Shown here piece after piece: positions 8,635 to 17,008 of a stretch of DNA of 64,000 nt (position 1 is the first letter of the stretch; each line of letters opens with the position of its first letter). Position numbers and translations under genes: made by a program. The stretch lies in assembly GCA_016786725.1 (NCBI GenBank), contig JAEUVU010000013.1, positions 434,001 to 498,000 on the forward strand, given 5' to 3'. This DNA comes from Ferruginibacter sp. (GTDB lineage Bacteria; Bacteroidota; Bacteroidia; Chitinophagales; Chitinophagaceae). The notes below the pieces were generated by a model. It worked only from the letters and a program-made list of their open reading frames with translations, was not told where the DNA came from and searched no databases.

Positions 8635-8937
8635 ATGCCAAACGTAACCAGTTATCATGTTTTATTTTATGGCAGCCCCGATGGCTACCAGACCAACCGT
8701 GCACAAATTACTTTGTACGATGGCAATACGGTTGTAGCATACGTAAGATTTAATGACCCCGGAATGGCTTTTGAAAATGACGGGATGCTTGGAACCATTA
8801 TCCGTATGCACCTGCCCAGCACCATGTTTGCCAATGTAATTGATGTGCTGCGAAACGAAAAACCTGTCACCGTTTATTTTGCTGCCGGCAGGGGATTCCT
8901 GGGTACAGGAAAAGAGCCAACAGGCGAAGGAGAATAA
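8635..8937 (+). CDS. Small protein of unknown function (100 aa)
   Basis: A 100-residue protein with no signal peptide or membrane helix. The sequence alternates short beta-like segments (YHVLFYGS, AQITLYDG, VVAYVRFND) and ends in a Gly/Glu-rich tail (GTGKEPTGEGE). I cannot assign a family. It is the middle gene of the three-gene unit; it starts after leader copy 2, and leader copy 3 begins 13 bp after its stop. The long upstream hairpin at 8529 separates it from the first gene. The reading frame is credible because it lies between two copies of the same leader and has an ATG at the same kind of distance. Confidence 0.75.
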   Translation: MPNVTSYHVLFYGSPDGYQTNRAQITLYDGNTVVAYVRFNDPGMAFENDGMLGTIIRMHLPSTMFANVIDVLRNEKPVTVYFAAGRGFLGTGKEPTGEGE

Positions 8938-8950
8938 GTATTTCCAAAAA

Positions 8951-8988
8951 CAGGAGTTTGCCGAAAATCCTGCATTAAAGAGTAGGCA
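8951..8988 (+). ncRNA. Candidate pseudoknot leader, copy 3 of 3
   Basis: P1: CAGGA 8951-8955 pairs with TCCTG 8968-8972 (5 bp, perfect). P2: TGCC 8959-8962 pairs with GGCA 8985-8988. Loop 1 is shared in length (4 nt before GCC), the linker is GAAAA, and the last loop ends in AGAGTA. The element starts 13 bp after the preceding stop codon and ends 23 bases before the ATG at 9012, so it probably sits inside a two-gene mRNA. Confidence 0.55.
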
Positions 8989-9011
8989 TACATTAAATGA
9001 AGTAACAAATT

Positions 9012-9527
9012 ATGGGAATGTCAAAATTAAACATCTATGTTTCTGAAATGGATAATCCATGCGGCATAGATAAAAGAACCTGGTATGTAACTATATATGA
9101 TTGCGACGGAAATGTGTTTGAATTCTGCGGCAAAAAATATGTGGTTATGCCTGCCAAATGCGGCCACCTTTCTGTAGAAGTGCCTCCTGGCATTTACTAC
9201 ATAAAAGCTGTGTGGAGCTTCAGCCTTTTAGGCGGTATCTATTACGTTAATCATTTTACAGATGCAGCTATTGTGCAGGTTTGCTGCGATGATCATGTAT
9301 GTGTAAAACTGTTTAACCCAACCATTCATCGTTGTGGCACCATTGTGGTTCGGGCCGTGCACGATCTTGCCATGCAAAAAGCCATCAAACCACAGCAGGC
9401 CAAGCAGTTTGAAGAAGTGCTTAACGCTACATTGGCAGATGTACCAAAGCCTAAAAAGCAATTTGAACTGGCACATCTTGATGAAATTGAAAAACTTGTT
9501 CGGGAACAGGAACGTAAAACCAAGTAA
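9012..9527 (+). CDS. Cysteine-rich protein of unknown function (171 aa)
   Basis: A 171-residue protein without signal peptide; ATG 9018 (MSKLNIYV) is an alternative start. The first 115 residues are beta-rich and hold about nine cysteines (NPCGID, YDCDG, EFCGKK, AKCGH, VCCDDHVCV, HRCGT), reminiscent of the cysteine pattern of the large protein at 6264. The last 55 residues are helical and charged (KPQQAKQFEEVLNA, EKLVREQERKTK). No family recognised. It is the last gene of the unit and ends before a strong terminator at 9576. The shared leader and Cys-rich, exported-looking but signal-less character suggest the three genes act together; the job is unknown. Confidence 0.8.
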   Translation: MGMSKLNIYVSEMDNPCGIDKRTWYVTIYDCDGNVFEFCGKKYVVMPAKCGHLSVEVPPGIYYIKAVWSFSLLGGIYYVNHFTDAAIVQVCCDDHVCVKLFNPTIHRCGTIVVRAVHDLAMQKAIKPQQAKQFEEVLNATLADVPKPKKQFELAHLDEIEKLVREQERKTK

Positions 9528-9575
9528 GTTTTTGCAGTTTATAAAATTTTGCCACCATATTTATACGTAGGATGC

Positions 9576-9610
9576 AACCTCCTGGAAAGATCTTTCCAGG
9601 AGGTTTTTTA
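9576..9610 (+). terminator. Intrinsic terminator closing the three-gene unknown unit
   Basis: A perfect 30-bp palindrome (arms 9576-9590 and 9591-9605, AACCTCCTGGAAAGA and complement) is followed by TTTTT. It ends 125 bp before the ABC transporter gene, so that gene needs its own promoter in 9611-9735, an AT-rich stretch in which I see no convincing box. Confidence 0.8.
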
Positions 9611-9735
9611 TGTAAGCTTATTGCATAAGAGCAATTTGCAAATTCCCTGTTTCATGTAATATTGTCATTTTTTTACGAACTTGTACGATATTTGATGCAT
9701 TGAAAAATTTCGATGCATAAAAAGCTAACTACTGA

Positions 9736-11532
9736 ATGAAAATATTACTACAGTACCTGAAGCCCTACAAATGGCTGGTAATTTTCACTTTATTAATGGC
9801 CGGTATCAATATTGGTTTTTCACTTGTTGATCCCATCTTGCTTGGCAAACTCATCAACCTGGCCAACGATTTTCAAAACGGTAAAATAGCCCGTGAAGAT
9901 TTTTTCAATGCTTTTTCGTGGAATAATCCCGGTGTTTGGTATATCCTCATCGCTTCCATAACAGTAGCGATGATAAGCCGCATTGCCAAAGCATTCCAGG
10001 ATTATTTTCTGAACGTGGTTATACAAAAGTTTGGCGCAAAGGTTTTTACAGATGGTTTGCAACATGCCATGAAACTGCCTTACCAGGAATTTGAAGACCA
10101 GCGCAGCGGCGAAACACTTTCTATTTTAACCAAAGTAAGGTCGGATGTAGAAAGATTTATGACCAACTTCATAAATATTTTATTTGGCGTAATTATAGGA
10201 GTGATTTTTGTTTTTGTGTATGCCGCAGTATATATACACTGGAGCATACCGGTGGCTTATGTGGTTGGCATTTTACTGCTTACCGTTATCACCAATTTTC
10301 TCAGTAAAAAAATAAAAATTATCCAAAAAAATATTGTTGGCGAAACCACCGCCCTGGCTGGCTCTACCACAGAATCGCTCCGCAATATTGAACTGGTAAA
10401 AAGCCTTGGGCTTACAGAGCAGGAAGTAAAACGGTTAAATAAAAACACCTACAAAATACTGGGACTCGAATTAAAAAAAGTAAAAAAGATACGCAGCATC
10501 AGTTTTATACAGGGCACATTTGTAAATACATTGAGGCAGGTTATCCTTTTTATTTTAATGTACCTCATCTTTCATAACCAGATGAACGCAGGGCAGCTGG
10601 TAACCATGCAGATATTTTCATTCTTCGTTTTTGGCCCCCTGCAGGAAATCGGAAACATACTGCTTTCATACCGTGAAGCAGAAGCTTCGCTCAACAATTT
10701 TCATACCCTCATGACCAAAAAGCCTGAGCAGGAACCGGCCAATCCAAAAGCATTGAATAATATTGAAACGCTTTCTTTTAAAAATGTTTCCTTCAAACAC
10801 CAGACAGCTACACACAAAGCCATCAACAACATCAGCTTTGATGCAAAGACCGGCGAAACGGTTGCCTTTGTTGGCCCTTCTGGCTCAGGTAAATCTACCC
10901 TGATGAAACTGCTGGTGGGTTTATACAGGCCGCTTGAAGGAAAAATATTTTATAATAACCTGGATGAAACCGAAATACATTTTGATGACCTGCGTAAACA
11001 GATTGGTTTTGTAACACAGGACACAAACCTGTTCAGCGGTACTATAAGAGAGAATTTGATGTTTGTAAACCCTGCAGCAACTGAAGAAACATTGAATGAT
11101 GTATTGGTAAAAGCCAGCTGCACCGGTTTGCTGGCCAGGGCTGAGAAAGGCCTGGATACGATGATCGGTGAAGGTGGTTTAAAACTGTCAGGTGGAGAAA
11201 AGCAGCGCATTTCCATAGCACGTGCTTTATTGCGTAAACCTCATTTACTGATCTTTGATGAAGCCACATCGGCACTTGATTCGATTACAGAAGAAGAGAT
11301 CACCAATACCATCAGGGGTCTTTCTTCTGAAAAAGAACAGATAACGATTTTAATTGCACACCGCTTAAGTACTATCATGCACGCCGACAGAATTTATGTT
11401 TTAGAAAAAGGCGATGTGGTAGAAACCGGTTCTCACGAAAAACTGCTGGAAGAAAAAGGTTTATACTATGCCATGTGGCGCCAGCAGATAGGCGAAAGAA
11501 AAAGAGCAGTAACAACACTCTCATTAAATTAA
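9736..11532 (+). CDS. ABC transporter, fused permease and ATPase (MsbA/multidrug type)
   Basis: A 598-residue half-transporter. Residues 1-330 form the type-1 ABC exporter membrane domain (helices starting at WLVIFTLLMAGINIGF). The nucleotide-binding domain has Walker A GPSGSGKST at about 380-388, the signature LSGGEKQR near 483-490, Walker B LLIFDEATSALD near 503-514 and the H-loop IAHRLST. Such proteins work as homodimers or heterodimers exporting lipids, drugs or peptides; substrate cannot be read from sequence. No C39 peptidase domain is present, so it is not a bacteriocin processor. The SemiSWEET gene starts 4 bp after its stop, suggesting co-transcription. Confidence 0.93.
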   Translation: MKILLQYLKPYKWLVIFTLLMAGINIGFSLVDPILLGKLINLANDFQNGKIAREDFFNAFSWNNPGVWYILIASITVAMISRIAKAFQDYFLNVVIQKFGAKVFTDGLQHAMKLPYQEFEDQRSGETLSILTKVRSDVERFMTNFINILFGVIIGVIFVFVYAAVYIHWSIPVAYVVGILLLTVITNFLSKKIKIIQKNIVGETTALAGSTTESLRNIELVKSLGLTEQEVKRLNKNTYKILGLELKKVKKIRSISFIQGTFVNTLRQVILFILMYLIFHNQMNAGQLVTMQIFSFFVFGPLQEIGNILLSYREAEASLNNFHTLMTKKPEQEPANPKALNNIETLSFKNVSFKHQTATHKAINNISFDAKTGETVAFVGPSGSGKSTLMKLLVGLYRPLEGKIFYNNLDETEIHFDDLRKQIGFVTQDTNLFSGTIRENLMFVNPAATEETLNDVLVKASCTGLLARAEKGLDTMIGEGGLKLSGGEKQRISIARALLRKPHLLIFDEATSALDSITEEEITNTIRGLSSEKEQITILIAHRLSTIMHADRIYVLEKGDVVETGSHEKLLEEKGLYYAMWRQQIGERKRAVTTLSLN

Positions 11533-11536
11533 ACAA

Positions 11537-11791
11537 ATGGCAATAATTGAAATTCTCGGTTTGGTAGCAGGTACCATTACCTCCATCACTTTTTTACCGC
11601 AGGTGATAAAGATCTGGAAAACAAGATCGGCAAAAGATCTTTCTATCGGCATGTTATTGCTGCTGCTGCTGGGCGTTATCCTGTGGCTTATCTACGGGTT
11701 GTTAATAATGAACGCCGCTATTATTTATACCAACAGTATGGTGCTGACAATGGGTTTGATCATGGTGTATTTTAAGCTGAAATTTAAATAA
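11537..11791 (+). CDS. SemiSWEET (PQ-loop) small transporter
   Basis: An 84-residue protein with three hydrophobic segments: residues about 3-22 including the PQ motif (TFLPQVIKIWKTRSAKDLS), 38-56, and 60-80. This is the classic bacterial SemiSWEET three-helix bundle, which works as a dimer and moves sugars down their gradient; the PQ-loop and the KT(R/K)SA(K/R)(D/S) segment are diagnostic. It starts 4 bp after the ABC transporter and may share its mRNA, although a functional link is not obvious. Confidence 0.9.
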   Translation: MAIIEILGLVAGTITSITFLPQVIKIWKTRSAKDLSIGMLLLLLLGVILWLIYGLLIMNAAIIYTNSMVLTMGLIMVYFKLKFK

Positions 11792-11841
11792 CGGTATCAT
11801 TTGTTACTGTAATCAATAGCAGCTTTGTTACCTTTACAGCC

Positions 11842-12276
11842 ATGAATAATAACAAACCAGCCCCTAATTATATCTGGAGCATCCTTACAATGAAATGCCC
11901 CCGGTGCAGGCGTGGGCCTATGTTTAAAAACAGCAATCCCTACAAAAAACTCAGTCTTTCACACATCTTTAATATGTATGATAACTGCCCTGTTTGTGCA
12001 CAGAAGTATGACATGGAACGGGGTTTTTGGTACGGAACGGGTTATGTAAGCTATGCACTGGCAGTGGCTATGTCGGTTGCAACTTTTGTTGCCTGGCTGG
12101 TGCTGATTGGTGTATCAACCGATGATAACCGGATTTTCTGGTGGCTGGGCGTAAACACATTTATACTTATTATTACCCAGCCCTGGCTTATGCGCCTGAG
12201 CCGTGTTTTATACATGCGTTTTTTTGTGAAGTATAACCCCGATTACGAGAACACCAAGCCAGTGGAATTTGATTAG
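11842..12276 (+). CDS. DUF983 membrane protein
   Basis: A 144-residue protein with a Cys-rich N-terminus (MKCPRCRRGPMFK and NCPVCAQKYDMERGFWYG) that probably binds zinc, followed by two membrane helices (about 72-95 and 103-122). This is the DUF983 pattern, found in many Bacteroidota and Alphaproteobacteria; its role is unknown. A TACCTTTA box at 11829-11836 lies 5 bp before the ATG, matching the Bacteroidota -7 box, with TTG at 11801; if used, the mRNA would be leaderless or nearly so. Confidence 0.88.
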   Translation: MNNNKPAPNYIWSILTMKCPRCRRGPMFKNSNPYKKLSLSHIFNMYDNCPVCAQKYDMERGFWYGTGYVSYALAVAMSVATFVAWLVLIGVSTDDNRIFWWLGVNTFILIITQPWLMRLSRVLYMRFFVKYNPDYENTKPVEFD

Positions 12277-12326
12277 TTGCCGAATACATAATTAGGATTA
12301 TTATTGCGTAGATAATTCTCCAGCCA

Positions 12327-13391
12327 GTGAAGAAATTCATTTTTTATGTCCACTCAACAGCAGGCCTGCTTACGGGCCTTTTTATTTTGCTGATGTCATT
12401 ATCAGGTGCTGCATTGGTATTTCATGAAGATATTGATCATATGCAGCAACCTGGGTTTGAGGTGAAGGAGTGCAACAATCTTTCTGTTGACAGCGCCTAT
12501 AACAACCTGCGGCAAAAGTTTCCTTACGCACAAATAAACAGTTGCGCCATTCCTCAGGATAAAGAAACTGTGTTTATTTTTTCAGTTAATGACCCATCCT
12601 GTAAACAAGGAAATAAAACGATGCAGCTATTCCTGCATCCGCAAACCGGCAGTTACCTTGGTACAAGAGGCGGCAGCGAAGACATGAAGGGAAATTTCAT
12701 GAGCTGGCTTTCAAAATTCCACAGCACACTGCATTTAGGTAAAACAGGCGAGTGGCTGCTTGGCTTTTTTGCACTGGTATTTTTGTTGGGCATCATCACC
12801 GGTTTTATCCTCTTCCGCAAAAGCATAGTTTGTGTTTTTCTTTTTAAAAGATCAGTGTATAAAAAAAGCAACCTGCACCAGGTTATTGGTGGGTGGGCGC
12901 TCATATTTAACCTGATGATTGCTATTACCGGTTTCTGGATGCAACGCTATGTTTTTAAGAAAGAATTTTATCGGTCTTACGATTATACCCCGATATTAAC
13001 AGCATCTCCGGCATTCCCTTTCAACTACGATTCGGCTTTTGGCAATATCAAAAAACAGTACCCCGATTTTACACCTGCTGTAATTTACTTTGCACAAAGC
13101 AATAACAGCAAAACTGCTATTTATGGCAGCCGTGCCTCCAACGCCTACGTCCACTCCAAAAAATTTGCTGATGTTATTATGCTGGACAGCGTTGGCGGTA
13201 TTGCCAAAACAAGAATGATTGGTGAGAACAGCGCCAGCGATAAATACGACATCATCAACTCACAACTGCACATGGGTAAGTATGGCGGCTGGGGAATAAA
13301 ATTTATTTATTTTGTTTTTGGATTGAGTGGTGCACTGCTGAGTATTACCGGTTTTTTGTTGTGGTGGAGAAGAAAATGCTCCCGTCTTTAA
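12327..13391 (+). CDS. PepSY-associated membrane protein
   Basis: A 354-residue protein that starts with GTG at 12327 (MKKFIFYVHSTAGLLTGLF). It has four membrane segments: near 8-30, near 140-165, 190-210 and 325-350, with two periplasmic PepSY-like regions between them (for example DSAYNNLRQKFPYAQINS and DSAFGNIKKQYPDFTPAVI). Family members (PepSY_TM) often accompany TonB receptors and are linked to iron or siderophore reduction; a TonB receptor lies 2 kb further on but on the other strand. Spacing of 26 bp to the RDD gene leaves room for co-transcription. Confidence 0.85.
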   Translation: MKKFIFYVHSTAGLLTGLFILLMSLSGAALVFHEDIDHMQQPGFEVKECNNLSVDSAYNNLRQKFPYAQINSCAIPQDKETVFIFSVNDPSCKQGNKTMQLFLHPQTGSYLGTRGGSEDMKGNFMSWLSKFHSTLHLGKTGEWLLGFFALVFLLGIITGFILFRKSIVCVFLFKRSVYKKSNLHQVIGGWALIFNLMIAITGFWMQRYVFKKEFYRSYDYTPILTASPAFPFNYDSAFGNIKKQYPDFTPAVIYFAQSNNSKTAIYGSRASNAYVHSKKFADVIMLDSVGGIAKTRMIGENSASDKYDIINSQLHMGKYGGWGIKFIYFVFGLSGALLSITGFLLWWRRKCSRL

Positions 13392-13417
13392 AACCTGTTT
13401 AAATTTTCAAAAAATAC

Positions 13418-13915
13418 ATGATGGAAATAACCAGATACAATACAGGCGGAAGAAGATTTTTGGCAGCAATTATTGATGGAATAGTTTTTTATCCAATAGT
13501 GTTTATAAATAACTGGATTTTCGAACCTGGTAAGTCAGAAAGCCTGATCGTTACCTGGACAATTTTTATTACAATAATATCCACGCTTTATTCTGTTTTG
13601 CTTCATTATAAATATGGACAAACAGTAGGGAAAATGGCTGTCAGGATTAAGGTTGTGGATGTAAGTGAAACAAGAAATATGACATTTAGGCAATCTTTTT
13701 TTAGGGATTGTATTTATATCCTTATCGAACTTCTTGCTGTAATTTATATTGTATCTATTTCCGGCACATTTTCGGATAAACTGGAATCTTACAACAATAT
13801 CGTTTCAAATGCACAATTATTATGGATTTTAATAGAATTGATAACAATGTTTACAAATTCCAAAAGACGTGCATTACATGATTATATAGCCCGCTCTGTT
13901 GTAATAAGAGTGTGA
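13418..13915 (+). CDS. RDD family membrane protein
   Basis: A 165-residue protein with the RDD signature R(R/F)LAAIIDG at residues 12-19 (RRFLAAIIDGIVFYP), membrane helices at about 17-33, 45-65, 105-125, and the second signature GQTVGKMAVRIKVVD near 68-82. The C-terminus RRALHDYIARSVVIR is also typical. RDD proteins are small membrane proteins of mostly unknown function, some acting as Na+/H+ antiporters. The codon and base usage is more AT-rich than neighbours. Start codons ATG 13418 and 13421 are both possible. Confidence 0.87.
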   Translation: MMEITRYNTGGRRFLAAIIDGIVFYPIVFINNWIFEPGKSESLIVTWTIFITIISTLYSVLLHYKYGQTVGKMAVRIKVVDVSETRNMTFRQSFFRDCIYILIELLAVIYIVSISGTFSDKLESYNNIVSNAQLLWILIELITMFTNSKRRALHDYIARSVVIRV

Positions 13916-14030
13916 ATTTTCCTGCCGCAATCAACCCCCTAACTTGTCGTGTACACACAGCAAATAATCTTAAAAGATGTCGCACTTTTGTGTTGTCAAT
14001 TTATAAAAACAGAAACCAAAATTTAAAACA

Positions 14031-14438
14031 ATGTCTAAGAAAATTTTTATCAACCTGCCGGTATCCGATCTTAAAAAGTCAATGGACTTTTACAGCAGCC
14101 TCGGCTTTACTAACAATCCGCAGTTTACCGATGAAACTGCTGCCAGCATGGTGCTTACCGAAGAAATTTATGTAATGCTGCTAACGCATAATAAGTTTGC
14201 TGATTTTACCGGTAAGACCATCATTGATGCAAAAACCAGCATCGGGGTTATCAACTGTATTTCGGTTGACAGTACCGGAGAAGTTAACAGCATGGCCGAA
14301 GCAGCTCTTAAAGCCGGAGGCACCGAACCTTCACCCGCAAAAGATTACGGCTTTATGCAGCAGCGTAGTTTTGATGACCCCGACGGTAATGCGTGGGAAG
14401 TGATCTATATGGATATGAGTAAATTTCCGGGGCAATAA
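14031..14438 (+). CDS. VOC-fold (glyoxalase/bleomycin-resistance-like) protein
   Basis: A 135-residue protein with two beta-alpha-beta-beta-beta modules of the vicinal-oxygen-chelate fold. The start KIFINLPVSDLKKSMDFYSSLGF and the end FDDPDGNAWEVIYMD are characteristic of the YkoC/PhnB-like extradiol dioxygenase and glyoxalase group. The substrate is unknown; many small VOC proteins of this type are uncharacterised. It is flanked by a 115-bp spacer upstream and an inverted repeat downstream that separates it from the convergent TonB receptor. Confidence 0.9.
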   Translation: MSKKIFINLPVSDLKKSMDFYSSLGFTNNPQFTDETAASMVLTEEIYVMLLTHNKFADFTGKTIIDAKTSIGVINCISVDSTGEVNSMAEAALKAGGTEPSPAKDYGFMQQRSFDDPDGNAWEVIYMDMSKFPGQ

Positions 14439-14446
14439 AGAATATC

Positions 14447-14513
14447 TGTCATGTCAACGGAAGGAGACTCTTTTGTATTAACCAGATAGATTTCTCCTGC
14501 CGTCGAAATGACA
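14447..14513. repeat. Dispersed-type inverted repeat between convergent genes
   Basis: The left arm TGTCATGTCAACGGAAGGAG and right arm CTCCTGCCGTCGAAATGACA are imperfect complements around a 27-bp centre. This type (GTCATTTCGACGG...GGAGAAATCT) is common in Bacteroidota intergenic DNA. It lies between the VOC gene and the end of the TonB receptor gene and may act as a bidirectional terminator. Confidence 0.6.
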
Positions 14514-14522
14514 AAAGTTAAA

Positions 14523-16928
14523 CTACTTCCGCAAATTCAAACTCAACGGCACATTCAGTTTAATGCTGAAATTCCTGCCCATATTAAAAACACCCTGCCT
14601 GCCGGTTGCTAAATTTTCTTCAGCATATTTTAACCGGCTCAAATGATTCTGGTAAGCCACATCACCCATATTCAATGCACTGAAAGAAAAGCTGAACAGG
14701 GTTTGGTTTTTTTTATTCACTACATCAGCGCCAAAGGCTGCATTCAATAAAGTATAACCCGGTGTTTGTGTTTCGGTATTGTAAACAGTAAATACATTTT
14801 TTTTACTGAAAGTATTATCCACTTCAAACTTTACAAAGGCATTGCGGATATTGTTGGATACTTTATTAAAGCTGCCTTTAAATTCGGTAACCAATTTTGT
14901 AGCAGGAATAAATGGCAGGTATTTATTGCCTTCTATCGGTGTCCTTAATTGTCCGCTCACAACAGAGAAGGTGTTTAAGATATGCAGCCAGTCAAGCGGA
15001 TGTGGATGAAGATCCATTGTTGCTTCCAGGCCTGTCAAGGAGGCTTTGGTCTGGTCGAATTTGAAAGCGGTTAACAGTTCGCCATTCACATTCACTAAGC
15101 TATCACCGCCAGCGGCAGCTTCCAGTTTTCGGTAAAAAATAAAGTTATCAAAGCTGTTGTAAAAAGCCGATAAGCCCAGGGAGATATGCTCTGTAGTGTA
15201 TTCGATGCCGCCATCAAACTGTAAACTGGTTTCGCTTTTTAAATTGGTGCTGCCATATTCGTAACGTATGGTTCCTTCATGAGCGCCATTACTCGCCAGT
15301 TCCGGAATACTCGGCGCCCTGAAGCCCCTTGCAATATTGAATTTTAAATTTAGTGCATTGCTAACCTGTGCTGCAAGGCCAACACTGCCTGAAATATTGG
15401 AGTATGATTTTTTAAAGGCATTGCCTTTGATTGCTGCACCGTCTAATAAATTATCAGCATCTACATTCCGGTTGTCAAAACGCAAACCACCGCTCAGTGT
15501 AATTTTCCTGATTGTTTTTTGTGTGAAGGCATAGATGCCAAAATCAAAAAGATTATAATCGGGTATCAGTTGCTCCACACCTTTATTGTTATTGGTTTGC
15601 TGCATGCCATTAATACCCAGGGAAGTTTTCCATCCTTTCATTTCAGCAAGGCGGTATTGTGCGGTGTAGGTGATCGTTTTCAGTTCAAAAAATAAAGAAC
15701 GTTCATTTTTGTCATCAGGATTACCAAATTCTTCACGCTGGTTTTGTTGATAGCCGATATTAAATGTGAGTTGGTTTTTGCCCAGCTTGATATTATTATC
15801 GGTAGCAATTTTAAAATGCCGGATATGCTGGTAAGGTATAAATGGCGTTGAGGTTTTAAAATCTTTGCTGGTGGCTCTTTCTGTTATACCTCCTGCAAGG
15901 GTTTTTATAAAATAACCATCACTATCTCTTTCGCCCTCTATCAATCCTGCTTTTAAATTAAAGTTGCTTACTAATAAATGGCTGAAACCCCAGTTGCCGT
16001 TAAAGCCTGCATAGCCGCCAATATTGTTCTCCGTAAATTTTGAATTGAAAACCCGGCCGTCATATTTATTCCGGTAATCGCCTGCTGTTTTATTGGATGT
16101 GTACAGGTTCCAGTTGAAACCATTTTTATTTCCACCTATATTTAAATTGAGGGTGCTTAAATTATTATTGGTTTGATAATTGGCAGAAAGATTTGCCTTA
16201 ATCGTATTCACCGGTACCGGCACATTGGTAATAATATTCACCACACCGGCCATCGCATCGCTGCCGTAAATGACAGATGCCGGGCCTTTCAGCAATTCAA
16301 TTTTATTTACACTGGCTTCGTCTATTTCAATGCCATGCTCATCGCCCCATTGCTGCCCTTCCTGCCGTACACCATCGTTGATGGTGAGCACACGGTTATA
16401 ACTAAGGCCACGTATCACCGGTTTTGAAATAGCGGGCCCGGTTGCCAGTGTTGATACACCGCCGATCTTTGTCAGTGATTCGATGATATTGGTGGAAGTG
16501 TTCCTGAAAAATTCTTCCTTACGCATCACACTCACTGCAAAAGGAACTTTCTTTAACTGCGTGGCGCCGGTTACACCGGTAACCACTACCGAATTGTTTT
16601 CGATGATAGATTCAGAGAGCGCAAAATCTTTTTTTACATCGTTCTTTATTTCGATGCTTTCAATAATGCTGCTGTAACCAATATGTGATATCTCAATGAG
16701 GTGGATGCCCTGCGGAATATTGTTAATAAAAAATTCCCCGGCTGCATTGGTTGATGTACCCGACCTGATATCGGCAATATAAACACTGGCTCCTTCTATG
16801 GGAGCGCCGGTCTTTGCATCGGTTATTTTACCGGAGAATGTACCATTAACCAAAAGTTTTTTTGAATAAGCTTTGGTGCTGGTTACTATAATAAATAATG
16901 AAAATGACAGAATTGATAAAATACGCAT
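14523..16928 (-). CDS. TonB-dependent outer membrane receptor
   Basis: An 801-residue receptor. Signal peptide residues 1-21; CarboxypepD_reg-like domain about 28-115 (GKITDAKTGAPIEGASVYI); plug domain about 125-230 (VPFAVSVMRKEEFFR, GPASVIYGSDAMAGVVNII); then a 22-strand beta-barrel to the C-terminus with a terminal aromatic-poor end (PLSLNLRK). It imports a ligand, perhaps a metal chelate or cofactor, energised by TonB-ExbBD. No SusD partner lies next to it, so it is not a typical SusC. The small protein at 17009 is encoded 80 bp upstream on the same strand and is probably co-transcribed. Confidence 0.93.
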   Translation of the reverse strand: MRILSILSFSLFIIVTSTKAYSKKLLVNGTFSGKITDAKTGAPIEGASVYIADIRSGTSTNAAGEFFINNIPQGIHLIEISHIGYSSIIESIEIKNDVKKDFALSESIIENNSVVVTGVTGATQLKKVPFAVSVMRKEEFFRNTSTNIIESLTKIGGVSTLATGPAISKPVIRGLSYNRVLTINDGVRQEGQQWGDEHGIEIDEASVNKIELLKGPASVIYGSDAMAGVVNIITNVPVPVNTIKANLSANYQTNNNLSTLNLNIGGNKNGFNWNLYTSNKTAGDYRNKYDGRVFNSKFTENNIGGYAGFNGNWGFSHLLVSNFNLKAGLIEGERDSDGYFIKTLAGGITERATSKDFKTSTPFIPYQHIRHFKIATDNNIKLGKNQLTFNIGYQQNQREEFGNPDDKNERSLFFELKTITYTAQYRLAEMKGWKTSLGINGMQQTNNNKGVEQLIPDYNLFDFGIYAFTQKTIRKITLSGGLRFDNRNVDADNLLDGAAIKGNAFKKSYSNISGSVGLAAQVSNALNLKFNIARGFRAPSIPELASNGAHEGTIRYEYGSTNLKSETSLQFDGGIEYTTEHISLGLSAFYNSFDNFIFYRKLEAAAGGDSLVNVNGELLTAFKFDQTKASLTGLEATMDLHPHPLDWLHILNTFSVVSGQLRTPIEGNKYLPFIPATKLVTEFKGSFNKVSNNIRNAFVKFEVDNTFSKKNVFTVYNTETQTPGYTLLNAAFGADVVNKKNQTLFSFSFSALNMGDVAYQNHLSRLKYAEENLATGRQGVFNMGRNFSIKLNVPLSLNLRK

Positions 16929-17008
16929 AGATACTGTTTTAATAAATGTTCAGATTCGATGTGTGTTTTTCATAAAATGAAAACGCACTCACCGGTTAAG
17001 AATAAATA

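Noticed and set aside
13912..14175. 87-codon frame between RDD and VOC genes
   Set aside because: It overlaps the VOC gene in another frame and has no recognisable motif.
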